A stretch of 64,000 nt of DNA from the NCBI RefSeq assembly GCF_030247185.1, contig NC_080572.1, positions 184,664,866 through 184,728,865 on the forward strand. The letters are read 5' to 3'. This DNA comes from Malaya genurostris. Lineage: Eukaryota; Arthropoda; Insecta; Diptera; Culicidae. The notes under the pieces are model-generated. The model saw only the letters and a program-made list of their open reading frames with translations, had not been told where the DNA came from and made no database searches. Each line of letters opens with the position of its first letter. The stretch's first letter is position 1. The position numbers and the translations under genes were made by a program. Below, one piece after another: positions 45,756 through 56,806 of the stretch.

Positions 45756-46250
45756 TAGATCTATGTATTTATAAAGGGAGTGCAACCAGTTTATTAAAGT
45801 GGCTTGAACGATTGAGTTTAAAACAATTTTTTAACAATAATTTATTCTCTAACGATTGTTAAGCCTGACTTTGTGGATGAGATATCAATTTTGATCAATT
45901 TTTCATGTTTGGTGTAAAATTGCTTACATTTTATGAGTTTAGCTTTAATTCCCTAATAAAAAGTTATCTACGGTGCTTCAATGCATTGTAGTGCATGTTA
46001 AAAAGCAGTTTTCCGAAAAAATAAATAGTTTTTCGATAAACTTCCATATCCATTGCGTTTCGCGTGTTAAATTAAAGGTTCCTATTTTTCAGGATTACTA
46101 AAAGAAGGTACATAAATCTTTATTTTGCTATAATTTCTGCAAGCGAAAATCCATATAGAAATGTGTTCGTTGCTAATCAAATGTGTTAGCGGAAGTAAGC
46201 TGAAACTGAAATAGATTTTCTCGAGCAGTTTTCGAAGAAACGGAGGAGTT

Positions 46251-48216
46251 TTAGACTAAGATTTTGGATTTCTTACTTTGCAATTCTAAGTAGAATGAAC
46301 TGATTTGTTTTATTTCAACCAAATGGAAGATTTATTAATTAAAATCAGGAAAATATGCACAGGAATTTATTTTTACGCACACGTTGTTGACATCACTCAT
46401 ACGCTTGCAAAGTGTCTTGCTTCTTAACCGAAAATAGTGTAGTATTTTTCTAAAATTTTGGCATTAGTTGAGAAAAGCTACGCTGATGATGGTTTCACAT
46501 CATAACAATATATAAAACAAACTGGCTGGGTTGGCTGAATCGTTAAATTTATGAGACTACGTGGAAAACAGTCGACACCCCCGAGAGGGTACATGGTACG
46601 TGAATGGTCTTCAACGATCGGTATAACGGTATAACACTTCACAGTAACTTATATGACATAAATTCATGGAACAAGTTGAAGACTTTGCAACGTGCATTAT
46701 AACTGCTATGTAACCTGAAAACCGTAAGAGGCGGAGCTTGTGCGACTTACCAAGGGCTGCCAAACAACTTCTCAGTAAAGAATATTTGATTTGATGCAGC
46801 GCGCAAATCAGTTACAATAAGACAGAAAATATAAGTTTGTGTCAAGTTACAATTTGTTGATGTTTTTCCCATTCAATATTTACGACCAAAAATTGGCATC
46901 CGATAATAAGAGCTAAAATATAGAGTTCAATATTCTTTGAACTCACTATATCTACTCAAAATCTAAGTGTTATTCGATATTTATGGTGAAGTTGATCATT
47001 ATACTGATTGAAAACGTGTGCGCCTTCGATATTTTAGGTTTCAGAACATCGGCATACAAAATAATATTCATATTTTTATTCCCGTAATATGAAATTTACA
47101 GCTAAAAAGTCGAAATACCAAAGTTAAAACGGTTGACCAATCGCAATAATTGCAATTTATTTCAAATTTGATGAATATTTCATTCCCTGGTCATAATGGT
47201 AGCCATTGGCATAAGTTTTTCCATGCATACACTGCCGTGACAAAGTGTAGAAATATTCTTTCTGGTAATGCGAATCTCTCCCAAAACGAAACAAGTTTGC
47301 TTCACCCATTTACGGGCAAAAAATTTGCGTCCTAGCGCATAGTTAACTTTAGCCAATTTTTTAAACTGAAGGATTTTTCTACTTATTCTACTTTTTTATT
47401 TAATATTATTGTCCGGGATAATGTACGGAAGCGTTCAACCGACACTGTAATTGTATTTCTTTGTTGCATCACAACGAATACGGTAACCGATATGAAATCA
47501 TTACTTAACTTTGTCTTATAGTGTGCCACTTTTATATTGTCACATATTGTTACATATCGGTGACCAGTTGGCGACTAAAGCACGTCGTAAAAGTTAGATT
47601 ACCGAAAAGTTACGTTGGAACTTATTGTAACTTGTTAAAACCGGGAATAAATAAACGATATAATAATAATAATAATAATATTGTAACTTAGTATGATGAG
47701 ATGTCAATTCGTAACATTATTTTGACTCCATTGTCACCATCATAATACGACTTGTTTCGCCGTGTTCGTCATGCGACCATTATGCAGCATCTGTTTTGTT
47801 TTTATTTTTTGTGAACAAGTTACATGTGCCACTTGGGTTACATAAAAAAGGTGCAATTAGATTGCAAACAAGTTTTGTGAAAACACCAACTAAAAAAATA
47901 TTTTTGTCTCGCTAATCTCCCTTTCGAATCACCGTGCATTGCAAAAAAACGCCCTAACCTCACACATATTTGTGCATGCTTCTGACGTTTGTTGTTACTG
48001 TTATTAATTATAATAGTTATTCGCTGCATGAAACTGCACGAATCGCGACCTCACTTTATTCTGGAAAATGTTTATTGTGTTCCACCTGTGGTACATAACT
48101 GCATAACATCAATTGTTATCGTGAATACATACAAATTCATTCATTTTCACAAAAAGTTTGAAAAGATAAAAAAAACTCTTGCCGTCTTGAAAACACTTAC
48201 CAACTTTTAATGATTT
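46251..48216. other. Noncoding stretch, nothing identified
   Basis: AT-rich, with a short (AAT)n run at about 47663-47680. No ORF with recognisable similarity. Confidence 0.55.
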
Positions 48217-48235
48217 GTGGGGATACATGAACCAC

Positions 48236-48655
48236 TTTTTGTGGGGTTACATGAACCACTTTCGTCAATGCTGCTGGAGGTTTTCTACCATCTGCGATGG
48301 TATTTCCACGGGATAACTTCATTCCTAAAATGTTGAAAAACAGTGTGCCGAATACACTCGGCCTTGCAAATAGAACAGGATGCATAAATGCAGGATAGTT
48401 TTTAGAGGTGTTGAAGAATTTTATTAAATTTTCGAACGCGTTGAAAACAAATCTGAAATTATTAAATTTCGATAACCACGAAGGCCACCTGTACATTGGG
48501 ATTTTTGGATTTAGCAAAGAAAAATGGCATTACTATTTTAACTTTACCACCACACACTTATCATAAGATGCAACCATTAGACAGAACTTCATTTACAGTT
48601 CATTTAAAACAGCTTACGACCATTCTCTGCATGCAGATCTTTGCAGCAACCATTT
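48236..48655 (+). pseudogene. pogo/Jerky-type DDE_1 transposase relic, catalytic-domain part
   Basis: The plus frame reads 'AGGFLPSAMVFPRDNFIPKM', then 'NTLGLANRTGCINAG', a stop, then 'FLEVLKNFIKFSNALKTNLK' and 'LLNFDNHEGHLYI'. After a frameshift comes 'TLPPHTYHKMQPLDRTSF'. These match successive DDE_1 blocks: 'SG..LPPM.VFPR', 'DNH.SHLS' with the catalytic Asp, and 'LPPHTSHKLQPLD'. At least one stop and one frameshift make it a pseudogene. The sequence is cut by a TIR element at 48656. Confidence 0.8.
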
Positions 48656-48656
48656 A

Positions 48657-49507
48657 GGGGAAGATGGGGTAAAACGCATCCCTGAGGCAAAATGCACCTC
48701 TTGCTTTTCTCAGAAGTTACTAATTTTTTGCACAGAAATATTCATGAAACAGAAAGTCTGTCATTACAGTAGAATACTATAAAATTTTGGTAGCAATAGT
48801 TCAATCATGTCTGGAAAAATCACCAAAATCATATATAATTTTTGGTCTTCGTTCCATAGTAATTTTCTGGAGTGAGGAAGATAATTTTGATTATGTAACC
48901 AACAGACTTCTTTCCCAATCCTTCGTTTGTCTAAAATTAGTTCTAATACAGACGATTTATTTGAAATTTTATGGATAAATCTTCAAAATTATCGTACCCA
49001 TGCTTTTGAGGGCAAAATGACCTGAGTTGTGTGAGGCAAAATGCTTAAGAATTGGCTTACAAACGTTATGTATTAGTTATCAATTTAAAGAGTAATAGTA
49101 AGCAACCTTACATCTAGTAAATATTTCTTCCACGAAAATGCTAAAGCTTTGTTTAGATATTAAGAAGAAGCTTTATGATAGTGCATTTTGTCCCATTGTT
49201 GTCATGTGTTTTACTGCGTTGTTTTGACGGACGTTCACCTGTTGTTTAAGATTATCCTGCCTCTATGTTTAGATACTCCGCATAATTGAAAATGTATATT
49301 TCTCGTATTTGCTACTATCGGGCGTCATGCCCCGCATATATTTAAAAGGACAATTTTTGAAGGTTTCAAAAAATAAGACATTTCATGTATTTTTCAATGC
49401 ATTCAGCGAGTGTTTGTTCGTAAATATGAGAAATAATGGTGGCGGAAGATCTATAGTTAAGATATAGCAACATTTCCCTAGGGGGTGCGTTGTATCCCAT
49501 CTACCCC
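48657..49507. mobile_element. TIR element nested in the pogo relic
   Basis: An 851-bp element between TA dinucleotides (48655-48656 and 49508-49509). Ends: GGGGAAGATGGGGTAAAACG at the left, GGGGTAGATGGGATACAACG when the right end is reverse-complemented. 'GGCAAAATG' words recur inside (about 48688, 49012, 49041). It is noncoding. Its ends resemble those of its host element, which suggests that the same pogo-type transposase mobilised both. Confidence 0.8.
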
Positions 49508-49508
49508 T

Positions 49509-49751
49509 ACAATTTACAATTTTATAAAATCTGGATTTCAAAAGACAGGAATTTTTCCTTTTAATCCACAAACATTTTCTGTATCAGACTTTCTAGGAAG
49601 TAAATTTACCAACAGAAGCTTTTGCACCGAGAACATCGTCGAAAATTCTAACATTGTTGCTACAATTGATTCAATGCAGTCTGACATGATCTCTAACATT
49701 GACAATATCCCGTTGGCATCCATAGTGCAAAAAAAAGCAATAGAATGCTAA
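49509..49751 (+). pseudogene. pogo/Jerky-type transposase relic, C-terminal part
   Basis: Continues the relic after the nested element: 'YNFIKSGFQKTGIFPFNPQT' and 'FSVSDFLGS' match the 'I.SGFR.TGI.PFN...F...DF' block that follows the DDE core of pogo-like transposases. The frame is offset from the upstream part and about 60-80 residues between the parts are missing. Confidence 0.7.
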
Positions 49752-50470
49752 ATAACTGTGGATTTCTACAAGGACAATCCCCGGAAAACATACGAGGGTT
49801 CCCATAGGCTAAACCAAGAAAGTGTAAAACTCGAGGAAAAAGTATTATCGCTACAGATTTGCAAACAAAGGCAGACAAAGTCATTTCATACGTTATACTA
49901 AAAAAATCTGATATTTATTTTTTATTTTTTAAAAAAAAAGACATGTTCAAAAATATAACAAAATTTTTTTTCATATAGTTCTATATATTTTTATTCTTTC
50001 CTTGAAGGTGGTTCAAGTATCCCCATGGGGTGGTTCAAGTATCCCCATGCATGGGGATACTTGAAGCATCTGACATAATATTGTAAAAAGCTGCTATTTA
50101 TGTCAAAAAGCGAATTTACATTAATTGATTACATTGAATATCGAAAAGAAAGATTTGTTTCGAGTAATCGTAGGTGAAACATATTTTACCCCAAATAGTT
50201 TAAAAGATATAGCAATTAACAAAAAAAAAAAGTATTTCAAGTATCCCCACTCTCCCCTACTCGTGTTCATGCTTGACGGTTATCAGGAGTTGTTTACATT
50301 TTGAATCCAATATGCCACTGTTTAGCCATGTTCGAGTAAATCCTAATTGGATTTGTGCTTCACATTAGCTGATCAATATATAACAACCTTGTTTACAGTT
50401 ACTGAATTAAAGGAATGCTATCGAGAGTCAATCAAAGAAAAAATCATCACTCGTTACCAATAAAACTTAC

Positions 50471-50656
50471 CGTTGACGCGTATGGTGGCATTGACAGACA
50501 CGTTTCCGATTGCGTTTCCGGCGTAGCAACTGTACATGCCTCCATCGTCCAGAGTTGCCACCGGTAGAATCAGTGACCCATTACCGAACAGTTTGATGCG
50601 TCCGTTCTGGATATTTTGGTTGTTGAATTTCCACATTATGCTCGGTGTTGGAGCAC
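50471..50656 (-). CDS. Internal exon encoding an immunoglobulin domain
   Basis: The best-supported host coding exon in the window. On the minus strand it lies between an acceptor (pyrimidine-rich 'CTTCCCTTTTTCGCAG', ending at 50657) and a consensus donor (ACG then GTAAGT, 50470-50465). It is 186 nt, begins and ends in phase 1, and encodes 61 complete codons, as is usual for single-exon Ig modules. The domain is I-set-like: 'PTPSIMWKFN' with the core Trp, 'NGSLILPVATLDDGGMYSCY' with the D-x-G-x-Y-x-C signature, then 'AGNAIGNVSVNATIRV'. The first core Cys must be in the preceding exon. Proteins with such exons are extracellular matrix or cell-surface proteins; I cannot name the gene. Neighbouring exons lie beyond long introns. 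Confidence 0.88.
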
Positions 50657-50759
50657 CTGCGAAAAAGGGAAGAGACGTGCAGAATTTAAACATATTCACA
50701 CGTAGGAGGACTACGCCTATAACCGCAGGCAAAATTATAACAGACATAGTAAACTAAAA

Positions 50760-51100
50760 CTAATGGACCCGGTATGTCACAAGCAATCTTTCATAATGTC
50801 TGACACAGCTTAAGCACATCGTAGCTCACTTGTTTTGACATGTTTGTATCAGGACAATGAATGTGAATTTAAGAGCTATTAAAGTGTATGAACATAAAAT
50901 ACTAGAACATATCAGACTTTGAATAATATTTTTAGAGTAATCCTTCAGCATTTAAGAACATCTATTAAGAGGAAGCAATTCCTGAAAGTCTTTCAGTTTG
51001 AGTTACATCTGCAGTTCCTGACTGTAAATTAAATTATTACTTCCATACTATATAATGCAAACGCTGAACACAACGGCTAGAATGAGTGGATTCAAAAGTG
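50760..51100. other. Noncoding (intron), nothing identified
   Basis: About 340 bases upstream (minus-strand sense) of the Ig exon, outside the acceptor region. No further exon seen. Confidence 0.5.
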
Positions 51101-51103
51101 ATA

Positions 51104-52647
51104 CACTGAAATGAAACTCTTATGTATATTTATTAGATTTGTCATATGAATCATATGAAGAATATAATTTATAGAGGTTATATGGAAACTTATAATCTTT
51201 ATTTAAAGTGTACGTTAAATCTAAATAGACGTTACCATAATGAAAGTTATAAGAATATCCCATATAATGTATATGGAAATCCGATGAAACCTAACTCGTT
51301 ACATAATTTATATTCATTGGATGTGTCTTATGAATCGTACGCAGATGGTATTTCACAAAAGACATATGACAACTTATGACCTTTAATGTAACTCTACATA
51401 AAATCTAAACGATGTTCAATAAATTTTATAATTTCATAATCTTTATAATATTTAAAAATACCATATACAAGTTATGCGAAAAGTCGATAAAACTTAAGCT
51501 AATATAATTTTAATATTCATTACAATTTTCTATTAATCGCATGCTGATTATGTTTAATAAAAGTTATGTGAAAACTTATAATTTTCATTGGAAGCGTACA
51601 TCAAATCTGCAACAAGGAAGAAAACGAGACACTGTTCTCTTGAGGTGAAGACAATAACAAGAAATAATATTTTAACTAGACATTTAATAGAGTTTGTTTT
51701 TACAAAACAAGAAAGAGTTATGTTCCGATATTCATCAACTGTTCCAGACAGTTTTTAGGAAGATCCGTTATTTTAAATCGCTGACAAGACAGCTCATTCA
51801 ATTTCGCTCAAGGATATGCCCTAACGGATTATGAAATAAATATCTGGTACGTCTCATCACTCTGTCTGTCTAATAAGAGGATTTAGAATTTTTATTTATA
51901 GTTTCGGGATCCTACTTCTCCTTCGCAAATATCAGGAGGGGCTCCCTTACAAAACTAACGACTAGTATAGCTCAAATTCTCGATAAAAGAAGTAGTTTCC
52001 GATTCGTTGTGCATCTGATTCGTCTGGTAACAGTAAATATTCGATGAAATCAGCCAGTTCCAAAGAAGTAAGTATAGTTGAATTATGAAAATAAATTTTT
52101 ATCATGAAACTCTTTACATACGGAAAATATAACAAAAAGTTTTTGATAAGACAATTATTTTTATTGTTGTTTTTGATTGCCACAATCACCATTATCCCAG
52201 TATTTTTTTTAATTTGAATCGAATATGTATCACTTATTCAATCAAATAGCAATCATTTGATCTATATATAACTGCTATAAAGAACTGGGGTGACCTCCAT
52301 CAAAAGTTATATATAAATTTTATGAAACTAGTCATATGGTTTAGATAAACCTATCTATATTAATTCGAAGTGAATATAATATGCGCTCCATAAATTGTTC
52401 CAATGTATGTTGTGTGGATATTTAGTAATGGTTATAGGGCGCGCCAATAAATTTGACTCAAACTGGAAATTTCGTTCGTTATATGAACATCTTGTAAAAA
52501 TAACGTTAGGAAGAGTTTTATGTTTCATAAGATTATCCTATATATTTGATATGATGTTGAATACACTTTGTAGCTATCATTGGAAATGCTAATAGTGAAA
52601 TATCATTAGAATATCATATAATGTTAGAATGAAAATTTAGCTCAGTG
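51104..52647. mobile_element. Possible TA-flanked element with CACTGA ends
   Basis: TA-CACTGAAATGAAACTC at 51102-51119 and (reverse complement) TA-CACTGAGCTAAATTTTC ending at 52649 are in inverted orientation but match only over six bases. Inside, 'GGAAACTTATAATCTTTATT' near 51184 is echoed by 'GAAAACTTATAATTTTCATT' near 51571. ATATGA/TCATAT words are frequent. It could be an old MITE or two adjacent ones. Confidence 0.35.
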
Positions 52648-52660
52648 TATGTACGAAATA

Positions 52661-53420
52661 CACTGAAAGAAATCACCAGCCGCATTTTGAATGAAACTTC
52701 ATTGAATGCGATAAATAACTGAGAATTCCCACTATTGAATGATAGAACATTCTGCATGATCATATGATTAATATTCAGTGAATTTTACTTCTTATATGTG
52801 TGATTATCATTCATATATTATATGACTGTCAGTTACGTTTGAAATGTTAGTGTACTGTGTGTTAATCATCATGAATCAGACTGAATGTATGTTACCATTT
52901 GTCATTTTAATTCCTGAGACTTTATTCCTAATCATGAATTATACAACAGTTCAAATAATTTTATGATGAACGAAAAATGAGTTTTATACACATTTTTTCC
53001 GATTCTCTCCCATCATTTATATGATTGGCATAAATATATAGAATTTGTAAGTTTGCTAGATTCGAAATGAATTTGTTATATGATATTCCCGTAACAAAAA
53101 TCTTTCCATGCATGAATTCTTTTCATTTTGCAATTTTTCATACAATTTTGCCATTTTTCATTCAATAAACACAGAAGAATTTTTTTCTTCCGAAATTTGA
53201 ATGAAACTTTGATAATTCGCAATGTTGAAGGCAAAATAACAGAGAATGCTTTTATTATTATTTATCAGTGCGTTTCCTCCAGCCCGGTGGTAAGGATAGG
53301 GCGCTCCAGCAAGTGCTATCGTAGCCAATATCTGGAGCATTTGGTGGGCAATCAGAGCGCTCAGAGTATGGTAAACAAACATTCGAGCATTTCAAATTGA
53401 GTAAAATCTTAACTTTCTTA
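52661..53420. other. Noncoding, CACTGA start and GC-richer patch
   Basis: Starts with TA-CACTGAAAGAAATCACC like other MITEs here, but no matching right end was found. 53270-53385 is GC-richer with frames open on both strands. One minus frame has a hydrophobic stretch ('MLQILATIALAGAPYPYH'), another is Cys/Pro-rich. None has splice or family support. Confidence 0.35.
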
Positions 53421-54088
53421 TCGTAGTGATGATATTCTGATCGATAATTTGCGGGGAAGTGCGGTACAGGGTACAGAATAAACAAGTAGTTTGTAATTAT
53501 TTGATAGCCATTCTTCTTCATTGTTTTGGTTTTTTGTTCAGAATGGCCACAGTTTCATGACGTCATAGTCATGTCTTTTACAGACAATAAATAACCAAAA
53601 AAATCGAAGCACTGGACGTTTTTATTTTATCCAAATTTAACTTTTCTTAGTTTGCTTAGTTGAATTTATTGTAAAATAATTGTTTGGAAAGTAAGAACGG
53701 TAATATAATTTGCATTTGAATGGAAACGAAAAAGTCATGTATCTCACAGCAAACGATATCTTATATGAAATTGATACTTTCAACTTTAAAGTTTTCTTAC
53801 GTTTTCTTATATTAATAAACCATTTCATTTTTTATTTGACCAACCGATTCCACAGCGTAAACAATTGATTCTCAGTCGGAACTATTGCGTTTAATACAAT
53901 TTATTGTATTTTTCACTGTGCAATATGTTTTTCTTATGTTTGTTACTGCTGCTTAATGATAACTACATATAATCAAACTGTACACTTGATTGTTTTCCGA
54001 AAAATTGTTGAGGGGAAAAATTAAGCTTTTAATTGATACTTAACAACCTATACACTTCATTGTAAAAAGTGTGCGTACAATTCATTGA
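53421..54088. other. Noncoding stretch, nothing identified
   Basis: AT-rich DNA without recognisable features. Confidence 0.5.
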
Positions 54089-54091
54089 ATA

Positions 54092-54743
54092 CACTCAGAG
54101 ATGTCTATCTCCTCTGTGTGACGAAGAGCAAGCAAAATTTTTCCCCTCGCACTTACAACTTCAACGAGAGCTCTTCTCTTTCACATTTATACACCACTGT
54201 TGTATAGAGTGTGCACACATCATGAGTGCGTTTGTTTATTTCCTTTTACCTCTTCCACTGAATCGCACCAAAGTGCTAGAGCATTAGCTAATAAATTCTC
54301 CGAGGTGGATGCAAATACTTTCACAGAGGTGTACACGCCGGTGAGCACTCTGCTGTATGGTTTTCGTAGATGAAGCGTGGACACGCAAAATCAGTAAAAT
54401 AAAACAATTTATCGTAAAATTTTAGGTTTTCCTTGCAAATTTTTCATAGCAAGGCCAGATCTACTCTCTATTAATTGAAGTTCACAGAAGTGTTCGCTCA
54501 CTATCACGCGCCAGTGGTCACTTGGGTGTATTTAGACGAGAGCGCGTGTGAGCGATTCATGCGAAGAGAATGTGTTTCACTCGCGCCAGCTGCTTTAACC
54601 ACAAGCACACACTCAAATGCTGTCTATTCGACACTGAGAAGAAGTGCGCTTTCCTCTTTGTGCGGTGCTTCGTTTTTTTCATCCTCGGTGTGGCAAAAAT
54701 CTGACTCTAGCGTGTATAACTCTGGTGAAATGCCATCTCTGAA
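54092..54743. mobile_element. MITE with TCAGAGATG ends
   Basis: A 652-bp segment between TA dinucleotides (54090-54091 and 54744-54745). Left end CACTCAGAGATGTC; right end (reverse complement) TTCAGAGATGGCAT. Inverted similarity continues in subterminal 'GAGAG' and 'CACTC' words. It is GC-richer than the flanks. The ORFs inside (54069-54287, 54475-54789) are not protein-like. Confidence 0.6.
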
Positions 54744-54745
54744 TA

Positions 54746-55039
54746 CACTGATGAAAATTAGCACGATAACTCAACCGTCTCCAGCGTAGTTCTTACAGAA
54801 CATTGAAATGTCTACTTATATGTAAAAGTTTCAACGAATATGTAACAATAAATCTTATAGTTTTTCTGTAACATTGTCTCAGCTTAGACATCTGGTACAT
54901 GTGAAAACCTTGCTCTCGGCATCTTAAAGCTAAAACAAAGTGCCTAATTCAATATATTATTTTTACTACCATGGAGTGGGAATGTGAGATTCTTGAGACA
55001 TTATCAACTATTCAACCAATTGTCTTTCAGTTATTTTAG
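54746..55039. other. Noncoding spacer
   Basis: Nothing recognised. Confidence 0.4.
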
Positions 55040-55069
55040 TCAAGGGCGAAAAGTCCGAAGAAATTAACT

Positions 55070-55450
55070 TTGATCCGCATACATACGACCAATGTTGCGA
55101 CATGTTTTACAGTTCATAATTTATTTCAAAGAAAAATAACACGAACAATTTTTGAAAATCAAATAATCAGTAGAAATGGTGATGTGAATTGGCCACCGAG
55201 GAGCTGCGATTTGACGCCGTTGGATTGTTTGCTTTGGGGAGCGGTTAAAGAAAAATGTTACACCAACCATCCAGAAACAATTGAAGACTTCAAGCACGAA
55301 ATTTAAGTTGCAATTGATGATATAAGGCCAGAAACAATTGAAAATGTACTCAAAAATTGGATGGATCGGATTGGCTACTGCCAAGGCGGTCATGAGGGTC
55401 ATTTGAACGTAATTATTTTGCATAATAATTTCAAGAATCAACCTTTCAAA
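55070..55450 (+). pseudogene. Tc1/mariner-like DDE transposase, C-terminal relic
   Basis: The frame begins in the middle of the catalytic core. 'NVATCFTVHNLF' corresponds to the 'QDGA.CH.A' block, but the catalytic Asp is lost. 'ISRNGDVNWPPRSCDLTPLD' is the strongly conserved 'WPPRS.DLTPLDYFLWG' block with the third acidic residue, and 'VKEKCYTNHPETIEDFKHEI' follows. After a stop at 55304-55306, the same frame reads 'VAIDDIRPETIENVLKNW' and 'DRIGYC' to about 55450, the normal C-terminus. The N-terminal two thirds are absent. The subgroup is the mariner-like one often found in insects beside 'SRNG.VNWPPRS' transposases. Confidence 0.8.
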
Positions 55451-55789
55451 TAAATTTATAATCATTAAAATCAATCAAACCGTTTGTTTATTATTGCATT
55501 TGTATATTCGAAATTTTTCGTGGAACATCTTGTAGTACCTCGAGTACATATTGTACTGGTCCAAACAGGGTTACCAGATATACGGATCTTTCCATGGTTA
55601 GATAGAGCATTAAAATTTTGTCTTCTGACTCATGGGTTACTATGATTGATGCTGCATGTGTAGTTTCGTTGGTGCGGGTGAAGGTAAATCCATGAATAAT
55701 CGACAAATTTTGTCAGTTTTTTTATGGAAACGTTACGTCATCATTCGATCCATAACGGCGAATAAGGCAAATTGTTTTAACTTTTAGGT
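55451..55789. other. Noncoding stretch, probably transposon flank
   Basis: Follows the DDE relic; 'GTTTATTATTGCATTTG' and the sequence to about 55540 may be its 3' UTR/TIR side, but no partner was found. Confidence 0.35.
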
Positions 55790-55880
55790 TAAATTGTAGG
55801 GTCAAGCAGTGATTTTGTCGCTATCAGAAATAACCCTGCTCGAGAGCATGGTTAGTTTTGACAGTTCGGTAGTTGTTTTT
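55790..55880 (+). repeat. Dispersed repeat family C fragment
   Basis: 'CTCGAGAGCATGGTTAGTTT' and 'TGACAGTTC' match 42245-42275. Confidence 0.55.
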
Positions 55881-56806
55881 CGATACTGAAAAAAAAAATC
55901 TTACAAAATTTGTTTGCCTTCTTTATAGAAAGGTCATAAAATATCTGTATAATCCGACTTTCGATCGGAGTCTCGGAGACCCCTACTATTATATGCCATT
56001 CAACTTAGCTCGACGAGATTGGAAAATGTCTGTGCGCTTCTTTCGAAGATTCACTCTTATTTCAGTTTTTCTAGACATTTTCAGGTTTCTGTTTGATTTA
56101 TTTTGATTTTTTTGAATTTTTGGTGGTTACTCAAAGTGAAAACTACGATATGAAAGGTCTCATGGTCCCATAACCTGCTATTTAATTTCATTTGGTTCTG
56201 ACTTCCAGTTCCGGAGTTACATGGTAATATGTGAAAATTAGAGAAAAAGTGTGCATTCAATTTTCTCTGAAACTGCTCAGCCGATTTTCACAAACAAAGA
56301 TTCAAATGAAAGGTCTCATAGTTTTCTAACAATTTCTAGAACGATTGATTGAGATTCAACTTCCGGTTCCGGACTAGAACCTGATAAGTGTAAAATTGCC
56401 TATTTCATTAGTATTTTTTCACAAGAGATGGTCAAAAAATGGTACAAATCCCATAAAACTGTCTGATAAATAGGCACAAAGGCTTAATTCGGCACTACTG
56501 GTCCTCGCTTTTCCTGTTCCGGAAGCACCGAAAGTGGTGCAGAAAAACTTAAAAAATAGAACTCACTTAAATTTCTCTGCGATGCCTGAACCGATTTCAC
56601 ATATCTTGATTTGAATTGAAGCTCATATCATCTTTAAAGCTACTGTGAAATTTCATCCAGATCCAACTTCCGGTTCCGCAATTACAGGGCGATCAGTGTC
56701 AAAGTTTTCAGATCGCCATATAGAATGACAATATGTACCACACCGAAAGAAGAAAACACAAAACAAACGATGCGTGCTCTATTTCGTACACGCTATAAAG
56801 AAAACG

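Larger units (their letters stand above)
43135..46250. repeat. Fold-back palindrome (~0.5-kb arms) split by three MITEs
   Basis: The left arm (about 43135-43658) and right arm (about 45756-46250) are inverted copies, roughly 80% alike by eye. Shared words include 'CATAAAATGTAAGCAATTTT', 'AGTCAGGCTTAACA', 'AGAATAAATTATTGTTAAAA' and 'ACACATTTGATTAGCAAC'. When the three TA-flanked insertions between them are removed, the arms meet at a near-perfect centre: 'AGATCTATGACATACG', TA, 'CGTGTATCATAGATCT'. The ancestral sequence was therefore a spacer-less palindrome of about 1 kb. Confidence 0.8.
48217..50257 (+). mobile_element. Decayed pogo-type element
   Basis: Delimited at the right by 'ATCCCCACTCTCCCC' followed by TA (50258-50259). 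'GGGGATAC(A/T)TGAACCAC' words recur at both sides: 48219, 48242, 50014, 50033 and, inverted, 50050. At the left the end-like word passes directly into transposase sequence, so most of the 5' half is deleted. It contains a DDE_1 transposase relic and a nested TIR element (48657-49507). The left boundary is uncertain. Confidence 0.55.
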
